A DNA stretch of 64,000 nucleotides from positions 3,348,001-3,412,000 of the forward strand of contig CP108521.1 in the NCBI GenBank assembly GCA_035999765.1, read 5' to 3'. The first letter of the stretch is position 1, and every line of letters begins with the position of its first letter. Shown here one piece after another: positions 46,938 to 56,945 of the stretch. This stretch comes from Streptomyces sp. NBC_01231. GTDB taxonomy: Bacteria > Actinomycetota > Actinomycetes > Streptomycetales > Streptomycetaceae. A model generated the notes under the pieces. It made no database searches. It worked only from the letters and a program-made list of their open reading frames with translations, and was not told where the DNA came from. Position numbers and translations under genes: made by a program.

Positions 46938-49900
46938 ATGAGCCGCAAAGGGCGAGGGGCCGAGATCGATCGTTCGGGCTGGCCCGCGTCGGGCCCGATG
47001 CGCGAGTGGCTGGAGTACTGCGATCGGCTCCACAAAGCCAACAACTTCCGGAGTCTGAGGACACTGGCTGCGGCGATGGGTTACAGCTCACCAAGTTGGG
47101 TCAGCCAGCTGCTTCGGGGACCAAAGCTGCCGTACGACGACACCCAAGCACAGAGCCTGGTGAAGGCTCTTGGCGCAGAAGGCTCGGAGGTCGACCACGC
47201 GCTGAAGCTCTACCGCCGGGCCCTCCGGGATGGTCGACAACGACACGTCGCCGAACGGCGCGACTGCGTGGGGCGCCTGATCAGCGAACTCGGTGACGGG
47301 GACGCTGTGGCCTTCGGTGTGCACCCCTCCGTGCAGGCGAGCACAGATCCGTCGATGGGCAACGCGCCACTGCCCGGATACCTGACCCGTCGACACGACA
47401 AGGCGCTGCGTGCCGACATCGCTCGAGCCGAGCATGGCAGCCGGGTGGTGGTTCTGGTGGGGCAGTCGTCCACAGGCAAGAGTCGGGCCTGCTGGGAGGC
47501 GATGCGCAGCATGTTGCCGGACTGGTTCGTGTGGCATCCGCTCGCCCCCACCCGCCCGACGGCGGTGCTGGAGGCATTGGAGGGGAACCGTCTGCGCCCC
47601 CGGACGGTGATCTGGCTCGATGAGATGCAGCTGTTTTTGGCTGCCCCGACGGTTGGTGAGCAGGTCGCCACGCGCCTCCACGAATTGGTTCAGGATCAGT
47701 CCCGCGGCCCGCTGCTGGTGCTCGGCTCGATGTGGCCGAGATACATAGACCAGATCAGCCGGGAACCGGCCTGGGACCACGCAGCGGCACGGCTGCTGTT
47801 GCGCATCGCCCGGATCATTAACGTCCCCCAGGACTTCACCGGATGGGATCTGACTGCGCTGCGGGAGCGACTGCGCGCCGAGCCCGATGCGATACTGCGG
47901 CTGGCCGTGGCACGCGCCGGAACGAGGGTGTGCCAGTTTCTTGCCGGGGTGCCCCACCTCATGGCGCGCTACGAGCAGGCGGACGCCACGACCCAGGCAG
48001 TCGTGTGGGCTGCCATGGACGCACGGCGCCTGGGACATGGCAGGCTGATTCCAGAGGACTTCCTGCGCCGGGCGGCGCGGAGCTACCTGACTGCCGATAC
48101 ATGGGAACAGGCGGACGCGGACTGGTTCCAGCATGCGCTGTCCACACTGGCCGAGCCCTGCCTCGGCGTCCCCGGCCCGCTGGTCGCCGCTTCGGACGGA
48201 TCAGGGGTTGGCCCCCACTACCGGCTCACCGACTACCTCGATCAACTCGGCCGGATCGAGCGCGCCGACCAATACCCGCGAGCCAGCTTCTGGGACGCCG
48301 CCGTCGCCGGCATCGCGGACCCGGCTGATCTGGCGGGGCTCGCGCAGTCCGCTTGGACTCGCGGTCGCCTGCAGCGGGCTGAACGGCTATTCCGAGCAGC
48401 TGCCAACCTCGGCGGACGGAACGTGCTCATGGAGCTGGCCTCAGCGGTGCTCAGGCGGGAGAGCGGCAAAGACCAGCGCCTCGCCGAACGGCTGTACCAG
48501 GTGGCGGCCGATCATGGCGAGCCTGACGCATTCGCCCACTTGGCCCACATGGCCGTGGAGGCCGAGCGGCCCGAAGAAGCGGAGGTGCTGTACCGCCAGG
48601 CCGCGAAGCGGGGCAGCGCCCGCGGGCTGGAGCACCGCGCGGATGAGCGGCTTCAATCCGGTGACCAGGCGGCCGCCGCCAGGTTGTACCAGCGTGCCGC
48701 CGACCGCGGCAGCACCCACGCTATGCAGCAACTGGCCCGAATAAGCCGGGAAGCCGGCGACGTCGACGGCGAGGAACGGCTACTCAGAGCGATAGCCGAT
48801 CTCGGATACAGCGGCGCGCTGGGTGAACTCGCGGTCCGGCGGGACGAAGACGGTGATCCTCAAGGCGCCGAGCGACTCCTCGACAAGGCTGCGCCGCCAA
48901 TCTACTGGCGCAGGCGTATCGCCGACGCCAGGATGGCGGCTGGCGATCGCAAGGGCGCGGAGCGGGTACTCCTCGCCGCCGTCGGCACCAGCGACGCCGT
49001 GGCGGCCCTCCACAATCTGGCCGAACTACGCAAGGAATCCGATGACCGGGCCGGCGCCGAACGCGCATACGAGCAGGCAATGGACCTCGGGGACCCGTTC
49101 GCGGCGCTGAACGTAGCCGTCCGGCGAGAGGAAGCCGGCCACGACGACGAAGCCGTCCGCCTGCTCGAGGACATCGCCGCCCACGGCGACGCCCACACTA
49201 CCGGCCACCATGCAGCCGTAGGTGCGCTGAGACGCCTGGTAGGACTGCGGTGTCGACTGGGCGACCACGATGCCGCGTACCGTGCGGCCTGCTCGCTCGC
49301 CGACCGCGGCGACCCCGTCGAGCTGGCCGCTATGGGCTGGCAACGCGATAGGGCCGGCGACCGCGAGGGTGCATTGCGCCTGTTCCGGGTGACCGTGGAT
49401 CGCGGCTACAACGACGCGTTCTTCGGCCTGATGACAGTCACCATGCGGTCCGGTGATCATGAGCTCGCCGCCCGGGTGCGACGGGAGTCCGAGCACCGAG
49501 GTCTTACGCTTTGGCTGATGGATACCGCGGTGCAGTTGGCGCGGAGCGGCGATCGTCACGCCACGGCCGTCGAGTTGTTTCGCAGGGCCGCCGATGGCGG
49601 TAACGCGTTCGCGCGGCGATACCTTTCGTCCTACCTGGACAACCCGGTGGACGGTGTGGACGTCATGGACCACCGGCTTCACCCGGCCGCCGGGCACAGC
49701 GACACCGCCGAAGTTGTGAGCCAGGTCTGGTTCAGAGAGATCGTCGGAGACCGGGCGGGTGCCGACGCGGCCGCGGGGGAGGCGGCAGAGTGCGGCAATC
49801 ACCTGGGCCTGATCAACCTGGCCTGGCTACGCGCCGACGCCGGCGACACCGACGCCGCGGACCGGCTTCTGTGGCAGGCCGTCGACCGTGGCAACGTCTT

Positions 49901-50336
49901 CGCCCTGGAACGCCTGGCGGATGCGCGAGTGCAAGCCGGGGACCGTTCGACGGCGATCGCCCTCTATCGACGGGCGGCGGCTGATGGCTACACGTTCGCC
50001 TGGCAAATGCTGGCCCGCCTGTACGAGGCGATCGATGATCTCAGCGCAGCGCACGAGGCGGCTCGGCAAAGTGCGCTCCTCGGCGACGTCGATGCCCTGA
50101 CAGAGCTGGCGCGGTCGCGGGAAGCTGCGGGCGACGTGACCGGTGCCAAACAACTGGTCCGTCAGGCAGTTGATTGCGGTGGCTCCGACGCGCTGCAGGC
50201 GCTGTACTGGTTGGTCAAGAGCACCGACGGGCTCGACGTGGCCGAACAGCTCCGCAGCCTCGGTCTCGACGACGACGGGACGATCGCAGCACCGTCGGCT
50301 CATGGCCCGCGCAGGACGAAAGCCGCGGGGTGGTGA
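46938..50336 (+). CDS. HTH-NTPase with Sel1/TPR-like repeats (STAND-like)
   Basis: The protein has 1132 residues from an ATG at 46938. N-terminal HTH at about 30-90 (NFRSLRTLAAAMGYSSPSWVSQLLRGPKLP), Walker A GQSSTGKS (175-182), Walker B VIWLDEMQLFL (224-234). An helical arm follows to about 480, then some 18 Sel1/TPR-like repeats of about 35 residues (AERLYQVAADHGEPDAFAHLAHMA; AARLYQRAADRGSTHAMQQLARIS). This is the sensor-NTPase architecture of STAND and related conflict proteins, with the HTH at the position where others carry effectors. It may be a transcription regulator or a defence sensor; no partner effector is visible. Confidence 0.75.
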   Translation: MSRKGRGAEIDRSGWPASGPMREWLEYCDRLHKANNFRSLRTLAAAMGYSSPSWVSQLLRGPKLPYDDTQAQSLVKALGAEGSEVDHALKLYRRALRDGRQRHVAERRDCVGRLISELGDGDAVAFGVHPSVQASTDPSMGNAPLPGYLTRRHDKALRADIARAEHGSRVVVLVGQSSTGKSRACWEAMRSMLPDWFVWHPLAPTRPTAVLEALEGNRLRPRTVIWLDEMQLFLAAPTVGEQVATRLHELVQDQSRGPLLVLGSMWPRYIDQISREPAWDHAAARLLLRIARIINVPQDFTGWDLTALRERLRAEPDAILRLAVARAGTRVCQFLAGVPHLMARYEQADATTQAVVWAAMDARRLGHGRLIPEDFLRRAARSYLTADTWEQADADWFQHALSTLAEPCLGVPGPLVAASDGSGVGPHYRLTDYLDQLGRIERADQYPRASFWDAAVAGIADPADLAGLAQSAWTRGRLQRAERLFRAAANLGGRNVLMELASAVLRRESGKDQRLAERLYQVAADHGEPDAFAHLAHMAVEAERPEEAEVLYRQAAKRGSARGLEHRADERLQSGDQAAAARLYQRAADRGSTHAMQQLARISREAGDVDGEERLLRAIADLGYSGALGELAVRRDEDGDPQGAERLLDKAAPPIYWRRRIADARMAAGDRKGAERVLLAAVGTSDAVAALHNLAELRKESDDRAGAERAYEQAMDLGDPFAALNVAVRREEAGHDDEAVRLLEDIAAHGDAHTTGHHAAVGALRRLVGLRCRLGDHDAAYRAACSLADRGDPVELAAMGWQRDRAGDREGALRLFRVTVDRGYNDAFFGLMTVTMRSGDHELAARVRRESEHRGLTLWLMDTAVQLARSGDRHATAVELFRRAADGGNAFARRYLSSYLDNPVDGVDVMDHRLHPAAGHSDTAEVVSQVWFREIVGDRAGADAAAGEAAECGNHLGLINLAWLRADAGDTDAADRLLWQAVDRGNVFALERLADARVQAGDRSTAIALYRRAAADGYTFAWQMLARLYEAIDDLSAAHEAARQSALLGDVDALTELARSREAAGDVTGAKQLVRQAVDCGGSDALQALYWLVKSTDGLDVAEQLRSLGLDDDGTIAAPSAHGPRRTKAAGW

Positions 50337-50366
50337 CGCCTGGCCAGTGTTCCTGATAGGGCTGTG

Positions 50367-50384
50367 TGTGCGGTGTACCGCACA
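50367..50384. terminator. Hairpin between convergent genes
   Basis: TGTGCGG TGTA CCGCACA forms a 7-bp stem and 4-nt loop, 31 nt past the NTPase stop and before the converging capsid gene end at 50431. It may terminate either transcript and marks the right edge of the island. Confidence 0.45.
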
Positions 50385-50430
50385 TGCGCGCAGAACCGAC
50401 GGGAGGCTTGAGCCGTGATTTCAGGACACG

Positions 50431-51246
50431 TCAGGCTGACGTCAGATCTGGCCGTGGGCCGAAACCTCGTCGACAGCGCGGATGGGAGATCGGCCACTCC
50501 GCGGCATCCTCGATGGTCCGCACTGTGCGGTTGGCCTTGTCGGTGTCCTGATGGGTGGTCCAGCCGCAGTCGAAGCCATCGAAGACCTCGACCATCGTGA
50601 CGCCCGCCTGACGGGTCCGGTTGAGGGTGCCAGTGTTGTAGGCGACGGCCGACTTGGCGAGGGTGGCGGCCTCGGCCCAGGCGCGGACTGGGACGCGAGC
50701 GCCGTTGCGGTAGGCGACGTGGGTCAGGTTGTGCTCGGCAGCGAGTCTGACCGCCAGATTCTTTGCGGCCTGCTTCGCCGTCATGTTGCCCGCCGCGAGC
50801 AGCGGGATCTCTCGGCGGGCCGCCTCTCGCACCGCCCGATAGAACTGGTTCGCCATTCGCTCGGCTTCCTGGGAGCGGCGCAGGAAATCGGCGTAGGAGT
50901 CGGACGCGAGCGACTGTAGGGCGTCGCGGTGGAAGGTGGTCCAGGTGAAGGTCACGTCGAGCGCCTCAGCGGCGGCTTGAGCGCCCAGGGCGTACAGGTG
51001 AGGTAGCTGCCGTTGGACGAACTGCCGGGCCTCTTGGTCGACGCGCTGGCGGAAGGCACGGATCGCTTGCTTGAACTCTTCCAATGTCGCCGCGGTGTGC
51101 GGCCGTCTCGGGTTGTCGGCGAACTGAGCGAGGACGGCGCGCTGTTTGGCGGCTAGTCGCTGCCAGGCGTCCTCGAGTACGGTCGCGACGCGGCGCGCGA
51201 TCTCGTCCGGATCTCCGGGCACCAGCGGTGACCACTCGTACGGCAC
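50431..51246 (-). CDS. Phage minor head (MuF-like) protein
   Basis: The protein has 271 residues from a GTG at 51246. The C-terminal blocks AYNTGTLNRTRQAGVTMVEVFDGFDCGWTTHQDTDKANRTV and AEWPISHPRCRRGFGP (His and Cys pair) match the C-terminus of SPP1 gp7/MuF-family minor head proteins. The N-terminal half is helical (IARRVATVLEDAWQRLAAKQRAVL). Such proteins sit in the procapsid near the portal. It is the last capsid-block gene before the island. In other phages this gene is usually near the portal gene, which is missing here. Confidence 0.75.
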   Translation of the reverse strand: MPYEWSPLVPGDPDEIARRVATVLEDAWQRLAAKQRAVLAQFADNPRRPHTAATLEEFKQAIRAFRQRVDQEARQFVQRQLPHLYALGAQAAAEALDVTFTWTTFHRDALQSLASDSYADFLRRSQEAERMANQFYRAVREAARREIPLLAAGNMTAKQAAKNLAVRLAAEHNLTHVAYRNGARVPVRAWAEAATLAKSAVAYNTGTLNRTRQAGVTMVEVFDGFDCGWTTHQDTDKANRTVRTIEDAAEWPISHPRCRRGFGPRPDLTSA

Positions 51247-51252
51247 GCCGGT

Positions 51253-51579
51253 CTACCGGCCCCGGCGAGCACGCAGCAGCGGCGCGGTCACGAGGTCGAT
51301 GCTTGCCTCTCCCTCGGCCAGTTCGTCCGGCGCGACCAGGTCCACGAGTGCCGCGATCTGGCGCTCAAGCCCTGCGAGGTTGTTGCTTTGGTCGATGGTG
51401 ACCACGCCGTCCACGGTCATGCGGAGCGGGTCGGCGAGCAGCTTCGCGCGACGCTCGGCCAAGACCTCGTTCGCGACCGCACGAGCGGAGGTCAGCCGCG
51501 CGTAGCGTGCGTCGAGTTCAGAGGTGTCGGTGGTGGGGCCGAGCTGAGCCAGCAGCCAGGCGCGTACGGCGACGTCCAC
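51253..51579 (-). CDS. Head-tail connector-like protein
   Basis: The protein has 108 residues from a GTG at 51579 after GGAG. It has an N-terminal helix (MDVAVRAWLLAQLGPTTDTSELDARYARL), then a helix-rich body (ARAVANEVLAERRAKLLADPLRM...NLAGLERQIAALVDLV). Small helical proteins after the capsid gene are usually the first adaptor of the head-tail connection. No signature motif was seen. It sits in the connector slot, six bases from the minor head gene. Confidence 0.5.
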   Translation of the reverse strand: MDVAVRAWLLAQLGPTTDTSELDARYARLTSARAVANEVLAERRAKLLADPLRMTVDGVVTIDQSNNLAGLERQIAALVDLVAPDELAEGEASIDLVTAPLLRARRGR

Positions 51580-51654
51580 AAGTTGCTCCTGTCGTACGGC
51601 GTGAGGCTCGGCGCCGTGGCAGTGCCGAGCCTCACTAGTGATGTGCGCCGCTAC

Positions 51655-51957
<303 letters not shown>

Positions 51958-51969
51958 GACCAGCTCCTT

Positions 51970-53013
51970 TTAGAAAACCGTCGCGGCGATGTGGATGTCC
52001 GGCACGTACAGCACGGGCATCGCAGCAGCGGCGGAGATCGTGGACAGCTGGACTGGGGTGCGCGTCTGCACGTGGGTAGTGATCACGATGCCGGGGGCCT
52101 CCTCGGCAGTGATGACTCCCTTGCCGCGCAGCTCGATCGCCTCGGCGGTCAGACCGTACTGGGTCTCGCCCCACTGTTCGCGGCGCGGCGGGATCATCGC
52201 CCACAGCGACTCGGGGGTGGTGCGCACCAGGTTGTCGCTGCTGTCGTACGCCTGCACGTCGTAGGTGGTGACGGGCGGCAGGTTGTACTTGGCGCGGACC
52301 CGGTTGACCTCCTCCGGAGCGAGCATCCCGGTCGGGATCTGATCGGTGGACGGCGAGTTGTGGAATGCAGCCCGGTACTCCGCTGTGGACCCGAGCAACG
52401 ACAGCGCCTTCTCCGAGGTGACGACCCGCTCCGGGCGCGGCGCGCCGATGCTCTTCAGGTACTGGATCCACGCCAGCTCGTCCGTGACCGGGGTCGCCGT
52501 GTCCGACTGGGACCACGGCACCGCCACTGCCGGCCGGTTGGCGGCCGGCACCTTCCAGTCCACGTCGAGGGCGACCCCGGGCAGGGACACCACGCCGGTG
52601 GACAGCATCTGTCCCGCGGCGATCTCCATGGCGGCCTTCGTGGCCTCCACGTGCTGTTCGAGGTCGTCGTACAGCAAGTCGAGGAACTCGCTGGTGTCCT
52701 GGCCGCGGTCGACGGCCGACAGGATGATCTGGAGTTCGGAGAAGGGCAGTTCTTGGCCGACCCAGGGCAGCATGCCCTCGTTGATGACCTGCTCGGCACG
52801 CCGCTTCGCGAGCGTCGGCGCTGCTTCCCACGCGCGGAACTTCGCTGCGTTGATGCGCCGCTTGCTGCTCTTCGTACGGAACTTGACGTTGTCGATGTTC
52901 CGCTCGGCGAAAACCTCGCGCGTGAGGAGATAGTCGTCTGGCGTGGTGATCGCTCGGATGAACGCCTGGATGTCCTCTGGGACGATCGCCTCAAGAAGCT
53001 TCTCAAGTGCCAT
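51970..53013 (-). CDS. Phage major capsid protein (gpE-like)
   Basis: The protein has 347 residues from an ATG at 53013 after AAGGAGG. The order KSSKRRINAAKFRAWEAAPTLAKRRAEQVINEGMLPWVGQEL, then FLDLLYDDLEQHVEATKAAMEIAAGQMLSTGVV, and the C-terminal RREQWGETQYGLTAEAIELRGKGVITAEEAPGIVITTHVQTRTPVQLSTISAAAAMPVLYVPD match major capsid protein E family proteins of siphoviruses. It is flanked by decoration and scaffold genes upstream and connectors downstream, the expected head order. This is the strongest marker that the 50431-54317 block is phage. Confidence 0.87.
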   Translation of the reverse strand: MALEKLLEAIVPEDIQAFIRAITTPDDYLLTREVFAERNIDNVKFRTKSSKRRINAAKFRAWEAAPTLAKRRAEQVINEGMLPWVGQELPFSELQIILSAVDRGQDTSEFLDLLYDDLEQHVEATKAAMEIAAGQMLSTGVVSLPGVALDVDWKVPAANRPAVAVPWSQSDTATPVTDELAWIQYLKSIGAPRPERVVTSEKALSLLGSTAEYRAAFHNSPSTDQIPTGMLAPEEVNRVRAKYNLPPVTTYDVQAYDSSDNLVRTTPESLWAMIPPRREQWGETQYGLTAEAIELRGKGVITAEEAPGIVITTHVQTRTPVQLSTISAAAAMPVLYVPDIHIAATVF

Positions 53014-53026
53014 GGGGCCTGCCTCC

Positions 53027-53440
53027 TTACCGGTAGTGGATGAATGTGGTCGTGTTCGCGGCCGCCGGGGGCGCGAAGGCGACGGGCAGCTTCGCCGCGT
53101 ACACCTCGCCGCGCCACAGCAGTGCGCCCGCGGTCTTCGCGGAGCCAGGGGTGAACGCGGTCTCGGCAACGAGGAATCCGGCGAGGATCTGGGTGCCGTC
53201 ACTGGCCGCGGAGTTGTGCGGGGCGTACAGACCAGATGCGGTGATCTTGCCCAGCGGGATGCCGGACTTGATGATGTTGCGGGGCTGGTTGAGCGTGCCC
53301 GCCGTGTAATGGGTCCCTAACGTCAGTTTGCTGGTGTCGATGGTGATCGTCTGGGCTTCGTGGACACCGTCCAGCGAAGCTAGCCATGTGCGGTCGTCGG
53401 TGACCGTCGTGGCAGTGGTGAGGACCTGGTAGTCGCTCAC
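53027..53440 (-). CDS. Head decoration protein
   Basis: The protein has 137 residues from a GTG at 53440 after GGGAGACATC. It is beta-rich and Gly/Ala/Thr-rich, with the D-type head-decoration block PRNIIKSGIPLGKITASGLYAPHNSAASDGTQILAGFLVAETAF, like the lambda gpD family. It lies 13 nt before the capsid gene. Such proteins bind the mature capsid lattice and stabilise it. Confidence 0.75.
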   Translation of the reverse strand: MSDYQVLTTATTVTDDRTWLASLDGVHEAQTITIDTSKLTLGTHYTAGTLNQPRNIIKSGIPLGKITASGLYAPHNSAASDGTQILAGFLVAETAFTPGSAKTAGALLWRGEVYAAKLPVAFAPPAAANTTTFIHYR

Positions 53441-53630
53441 GATGTCTCCCTCGTGGGTGCGGATCGGATTCCTCCCGCACCCGGCGCGACCGGCAAGGGG
53501 GCGGTGTCCACGAAACGACGACGGCCGAGCCGCGCCAGGGCGTGGTCCCTGATCAAGCCCAACCGGCGTACGGAAGGGCGTCCACGGTTTTGAGGGGGCG
53601 TGGTCCCAGAGCCGTGTCTCGCCGACGTGG

Positions 53631-54317
53631 TCAGTCGCTGATGAGCCCTCGCCGCCGGGCCATCTCGAGACCCGCCGCTCCACGCCTGGGTGGAGTGCCT
53701 CCGCGTTTCGGTGGGCCGCCGGCGGGAGATCCGCCCGGAGCGGGCGGCACAATCCCCCGGGCCTGGCCGAACAACTCGGGACGCCGATCCTTCAGTTGTT
53801 CAGCGGCAGCGATGACGGCCTTCTCGTCAGCGTCGGGCTGGTCGTGTAGAGCACGGTCGATCAGAAGCACCGCGTCATCAAGGTCGTCCCCGGTGGCGCC
53901 GAGACCTCCGAGGGCAGCACGCCGGATGGCGGCACGCTCCCTGGCCAGGGCTTGCGCCTCGCGCGTCTCTGCCGCCCTCAGTTTCTCATCGGCGGCCTGC
54001 TCGCGGCGTTCGACCTCAGTCAGTGCGGCCTGGTCAGCGTCGCGCTTCGTGGTGATGAACTCGGTCAGCGCCTCGGAGTTGTCGAAGCCGAGGTCTCCGA
54101 GCAGCTTCTTCACGGCGGCCCGGCCGCCCTGTGTCTTCTCACGGGCCAGCAGCCGCGACAGGTCTTCCTGCATGACGCCGCCGCTCGGGACGTCTCCCTC
54201 GTCACCAGGCTTGTTGGAGTCGTCGTCGGGCGAGGCCCCGAGGATCGGATAGATCGGCCGCCCGTCACGGCGGTGCCCGACCGGTACGAACGAGTTGGGG
54301 AGTGAGGGGCGCGTCAT
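53631..54317 (-). CDS. Capsid scaffold-like protein
   Basis: The protein has 228 residues from an ATG at 54317 (an ATG at 54332 is in frame; neither has a strong ribosome-binding site). A central charged coiled coil (ALTEFITTKRDADQAALTEVERREQAADEKLRAAETREAQALARERAAIRRAAL) and disordered Pro/Gly tail are the features of phage scaffolding proteins. Its place ahead of the decoration and capsid genes fits. It is the last phage gene at the right; upstream DNA is CRISPR, so the portal and terminase are lost or elsewhere. Confidence 0.7.
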   Translation of the reverse strand: MTRPSLPNSFVPVGHRRDGRPIYPILGASPDDDSNKPGDEGDVPSGGVMQEDLSRLLAREKTQGGRAAVKKLLGDLGFDNSEALTEFITTKRDADQAALTEVERREQAADEKLRAAETREAQALARERAAIRRAALGGLGATGDDLDDAVLLIDRALHDQPDADEKAVIAAAEQLKDRRPELFGQARGIVPPAPGGSPAGGPPKRGGTPPRRGAAGLEMARRRGLISD

Positions 54318-54463
54318 GCGTGAACCATCCACAGGTCTCCAGCGCCCCCGCGCCAGTGATCAGTGTAGCGACCAGCCGGAGCCGTACGTCTTGTTGTCGG
54401 GGGTTGTCCGCACGAACCTGGGTGCGTTCGTCGTAGCTACGGCCGGCAGGCGCATGGCCTATG

Positions 54464-56945
54464 GAGAGCATCCCCGCGGATGCAGAGAGCAGCGTCGCCG
54501 TCGCATGAGCGCCGGACTGGCCTGGGGCCACCCCCGCGGGTGCGGGGAGCACTGACTCCACGCATCACGTCACGGTGCCGTTCTGGGACCATCCCCGCGG
54601 GTGCGGGGAGCAGTTGACCAGCGCCGACCACACGGAGCCGTCCGGGACCACCCCCGCAGGCGCGGGGAGCACCACGACGCTCCGACGACTGCCGGCGTCA
54701 CGGTGGGACCATCCCCGCGGGTGCGGGGAGCACGCGTTCCGTCAGGGCTACGTGACGGGCCACAAGGGACCATCCCCGGGGGTGCGGGGAGCACTTGATC
54801 GGGTCCGGTCCGGCGTAGGTCAGGCTGGGACCATCCCCGCGGGTGCGGGAAGCACGCGTCCGGTCAATTCCGGTCAGTTTCAGGCGCGGGACCATCCCCG
54901 CGGGTGCGGGGAGCACATTCTCCTTCGGCCTGCACCCGGTTGGGGTGGGGGATCATCCCCGCGGGTGCGGGGAGCACCTGTCGTCGATCGCGGTCGGCGA
55001 CCTCGTCACGGGACCATCCCCGCGGGTGCGGGGAGCACGGAGAGCATGAGGACCCCGCCGCTCTTGAGCCGGGACCATCCCCGCGGGCGCGGGGAGCACT
55101 CGACGACGTCAACCTTGTAGGGCCTGGGGATGGGACCATCCCCGCGGGTGCGGGGAGCACAGAGACTTGTTCACGGTTGTTCCCTTTCTGTAGGGACCAT
55201 CCCCGCGGGTGCGGGGAGCACCTTTCACTGACGATGCCCCAGAACACAAGCGGGGGACCATCCCCGCGGGTGCGGGAGCACGCACCGTGCGCGGCCTCGT
55301 GCAACGGCTCGAAGGGACCATCCCCGCGGGCGCGGGGAGCACCTGCTCGGCGGGGTGGGTGGCGCCATTCACCACGGACCATCCCTGCGGGCGCGGGGCG
55401 CACACCCGCTCACGGCTGGAGGCCCGTTGGATCGTGGGACCATCCCCGCGGGCGCGGGGAGCACATGACGAACTGCACGTTGATCTGCGCGGCTTCGGGA
55501 CCATCCCCGCGGGCGCGGGGAGCACGGGTGCTCAGCACGCACGAGCGTGCTTGTAGAGGGACCATCCCCGCGTGTGCGGGGAGCACGTGGATGAGTGCGG
55601 TGTCGATGCCGACGGGGTGGGACCATCCCCGCGGATGCGGGGGAGCACACCATGAAAGGCACTGCCATGTCTCCGTACCTGAGACCATCCCCGCGGGTGC
55701 GGGGAACACTGGGCGCCCGAAGGCGAGACCAACAACGTGCTGGGACCACCCCCGCGGGTGCGGGGAGCACTTCGTGATGCCGATCTAGAACGGGGACTTC
55801 TTGGGGCCATCCCCGCGGGTGCGGGGAGCACGAGGCACCGTGAAGCCCCTTTCGTTTCGTGAGGGGACCATCCCCGCGGGTGCGGGGAGCACTCAGGAAG
55901 GTGCGGCGGGAGCGTTCCATGGTTGGGACCATCCCCGCGGGTGCGGGGAGCACCTCGGTGAGGTCGTTCGCCGTTTCGAGGATCGGGGACCATCCCCGCG
56001 GGTGCGGGGAGCACGACACCCACGCGAGATCCGGATAGCCGAGCTGGGGACCATCCCCGCGGGCGCGGGGAGCACCCGTCGACCGCCAGTTACTGGACCG
56101 GGGGCGCGGGACCATCCCCGCGGGCGCGGGGAACACACCTCTTGAAGGTCCATGCTCTGGGTCGAGCCGGGACCATCTCCGCGGGCGCGGGGAGCACGAG
56201 CTCAAGCCCACCTTCGACGAGATCAACGAGGGACCCGCCGAGGTCGGGGCCATCCCCGCGGGTGCGGGGAGCACAGCGCCTTGCCCCAGCCGTCGACCTT
56301 GCCGATGGGACCATCTCCGGGGATGCGGGGAGCACTTGATCTGCAACAGGTCCACACACCCGATGGAGGGACCATCCCCGCAGGCGTGGGGAGCACACTC
56401 AGAGCCCAAGTGCCTGCTGGAGGGGCGGGGGACCATCCCCGCGAGTGCGGGGGGCACTTGGCTGCCGTGGCCGCCGATCCCCGTGCAAACGGGACCATCC
56501 CCGCGGTGCGGGGAGCACGCCGTGATCATGGACGGCTACGCGCCCAATCAGAGACCATCCCCGCGGGCGCGGGGAGCACCGCTTGCGCGTCTTGCGCGGC
56601 TCGTGCCCGTAGGGACCATCCCCGCGGGCACGGGGAGCACCGCAGGGCCACCTTGGTGTCGACGTCGGCGTGGGGACCATCCCCGCGGACGCGGGGAGCA
56701 CTCGATGTCCATCTTCCAGCGCCGGGCGAGAGCGGGACCATCCTTGCGGGCGCGGGGAGCACTCCAGCAGGTAGCCGTGCGGGCAGGCGCCGTAGGGACC
56801 ATCCCCGCTGGTGCGGGGAGCACATGATCGCATTGAAGTCCGTCTGGGAGCACTGGGGACCATCCCCGCGGAGGCAGGGAGCACGACATCGAGCTGCCGC
56901 TCAACCAGTCGTGGCGGGGACCATCCCCACCGGTGCGGGAGGAGA
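54464..56945 (-). CRISPR. Type I-E CRISPR array, 41 repeats, highly degenerate
   Basis: The repeat is 29 nt. In crRNA sense (minus strand) it begins GTGCTCCCCGCACCCGCGGG and ends GGGATGGTCCC, the actinomycete type I-E form with a GC stem. I count 41 repeats and 40 spacers. The period is 61 nt (32-nt spacers) except for one of 48 nt (56198-56245). At least half the repeats differ from the consensus: a common T/C change in the loop, 28-nt copies (55254, 56491), a 30-nt copy (55619) and broken ends (54464, 56917). Repeat polarity places the leader at the right end, although both ends are decayed. Confidence 0.95.
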
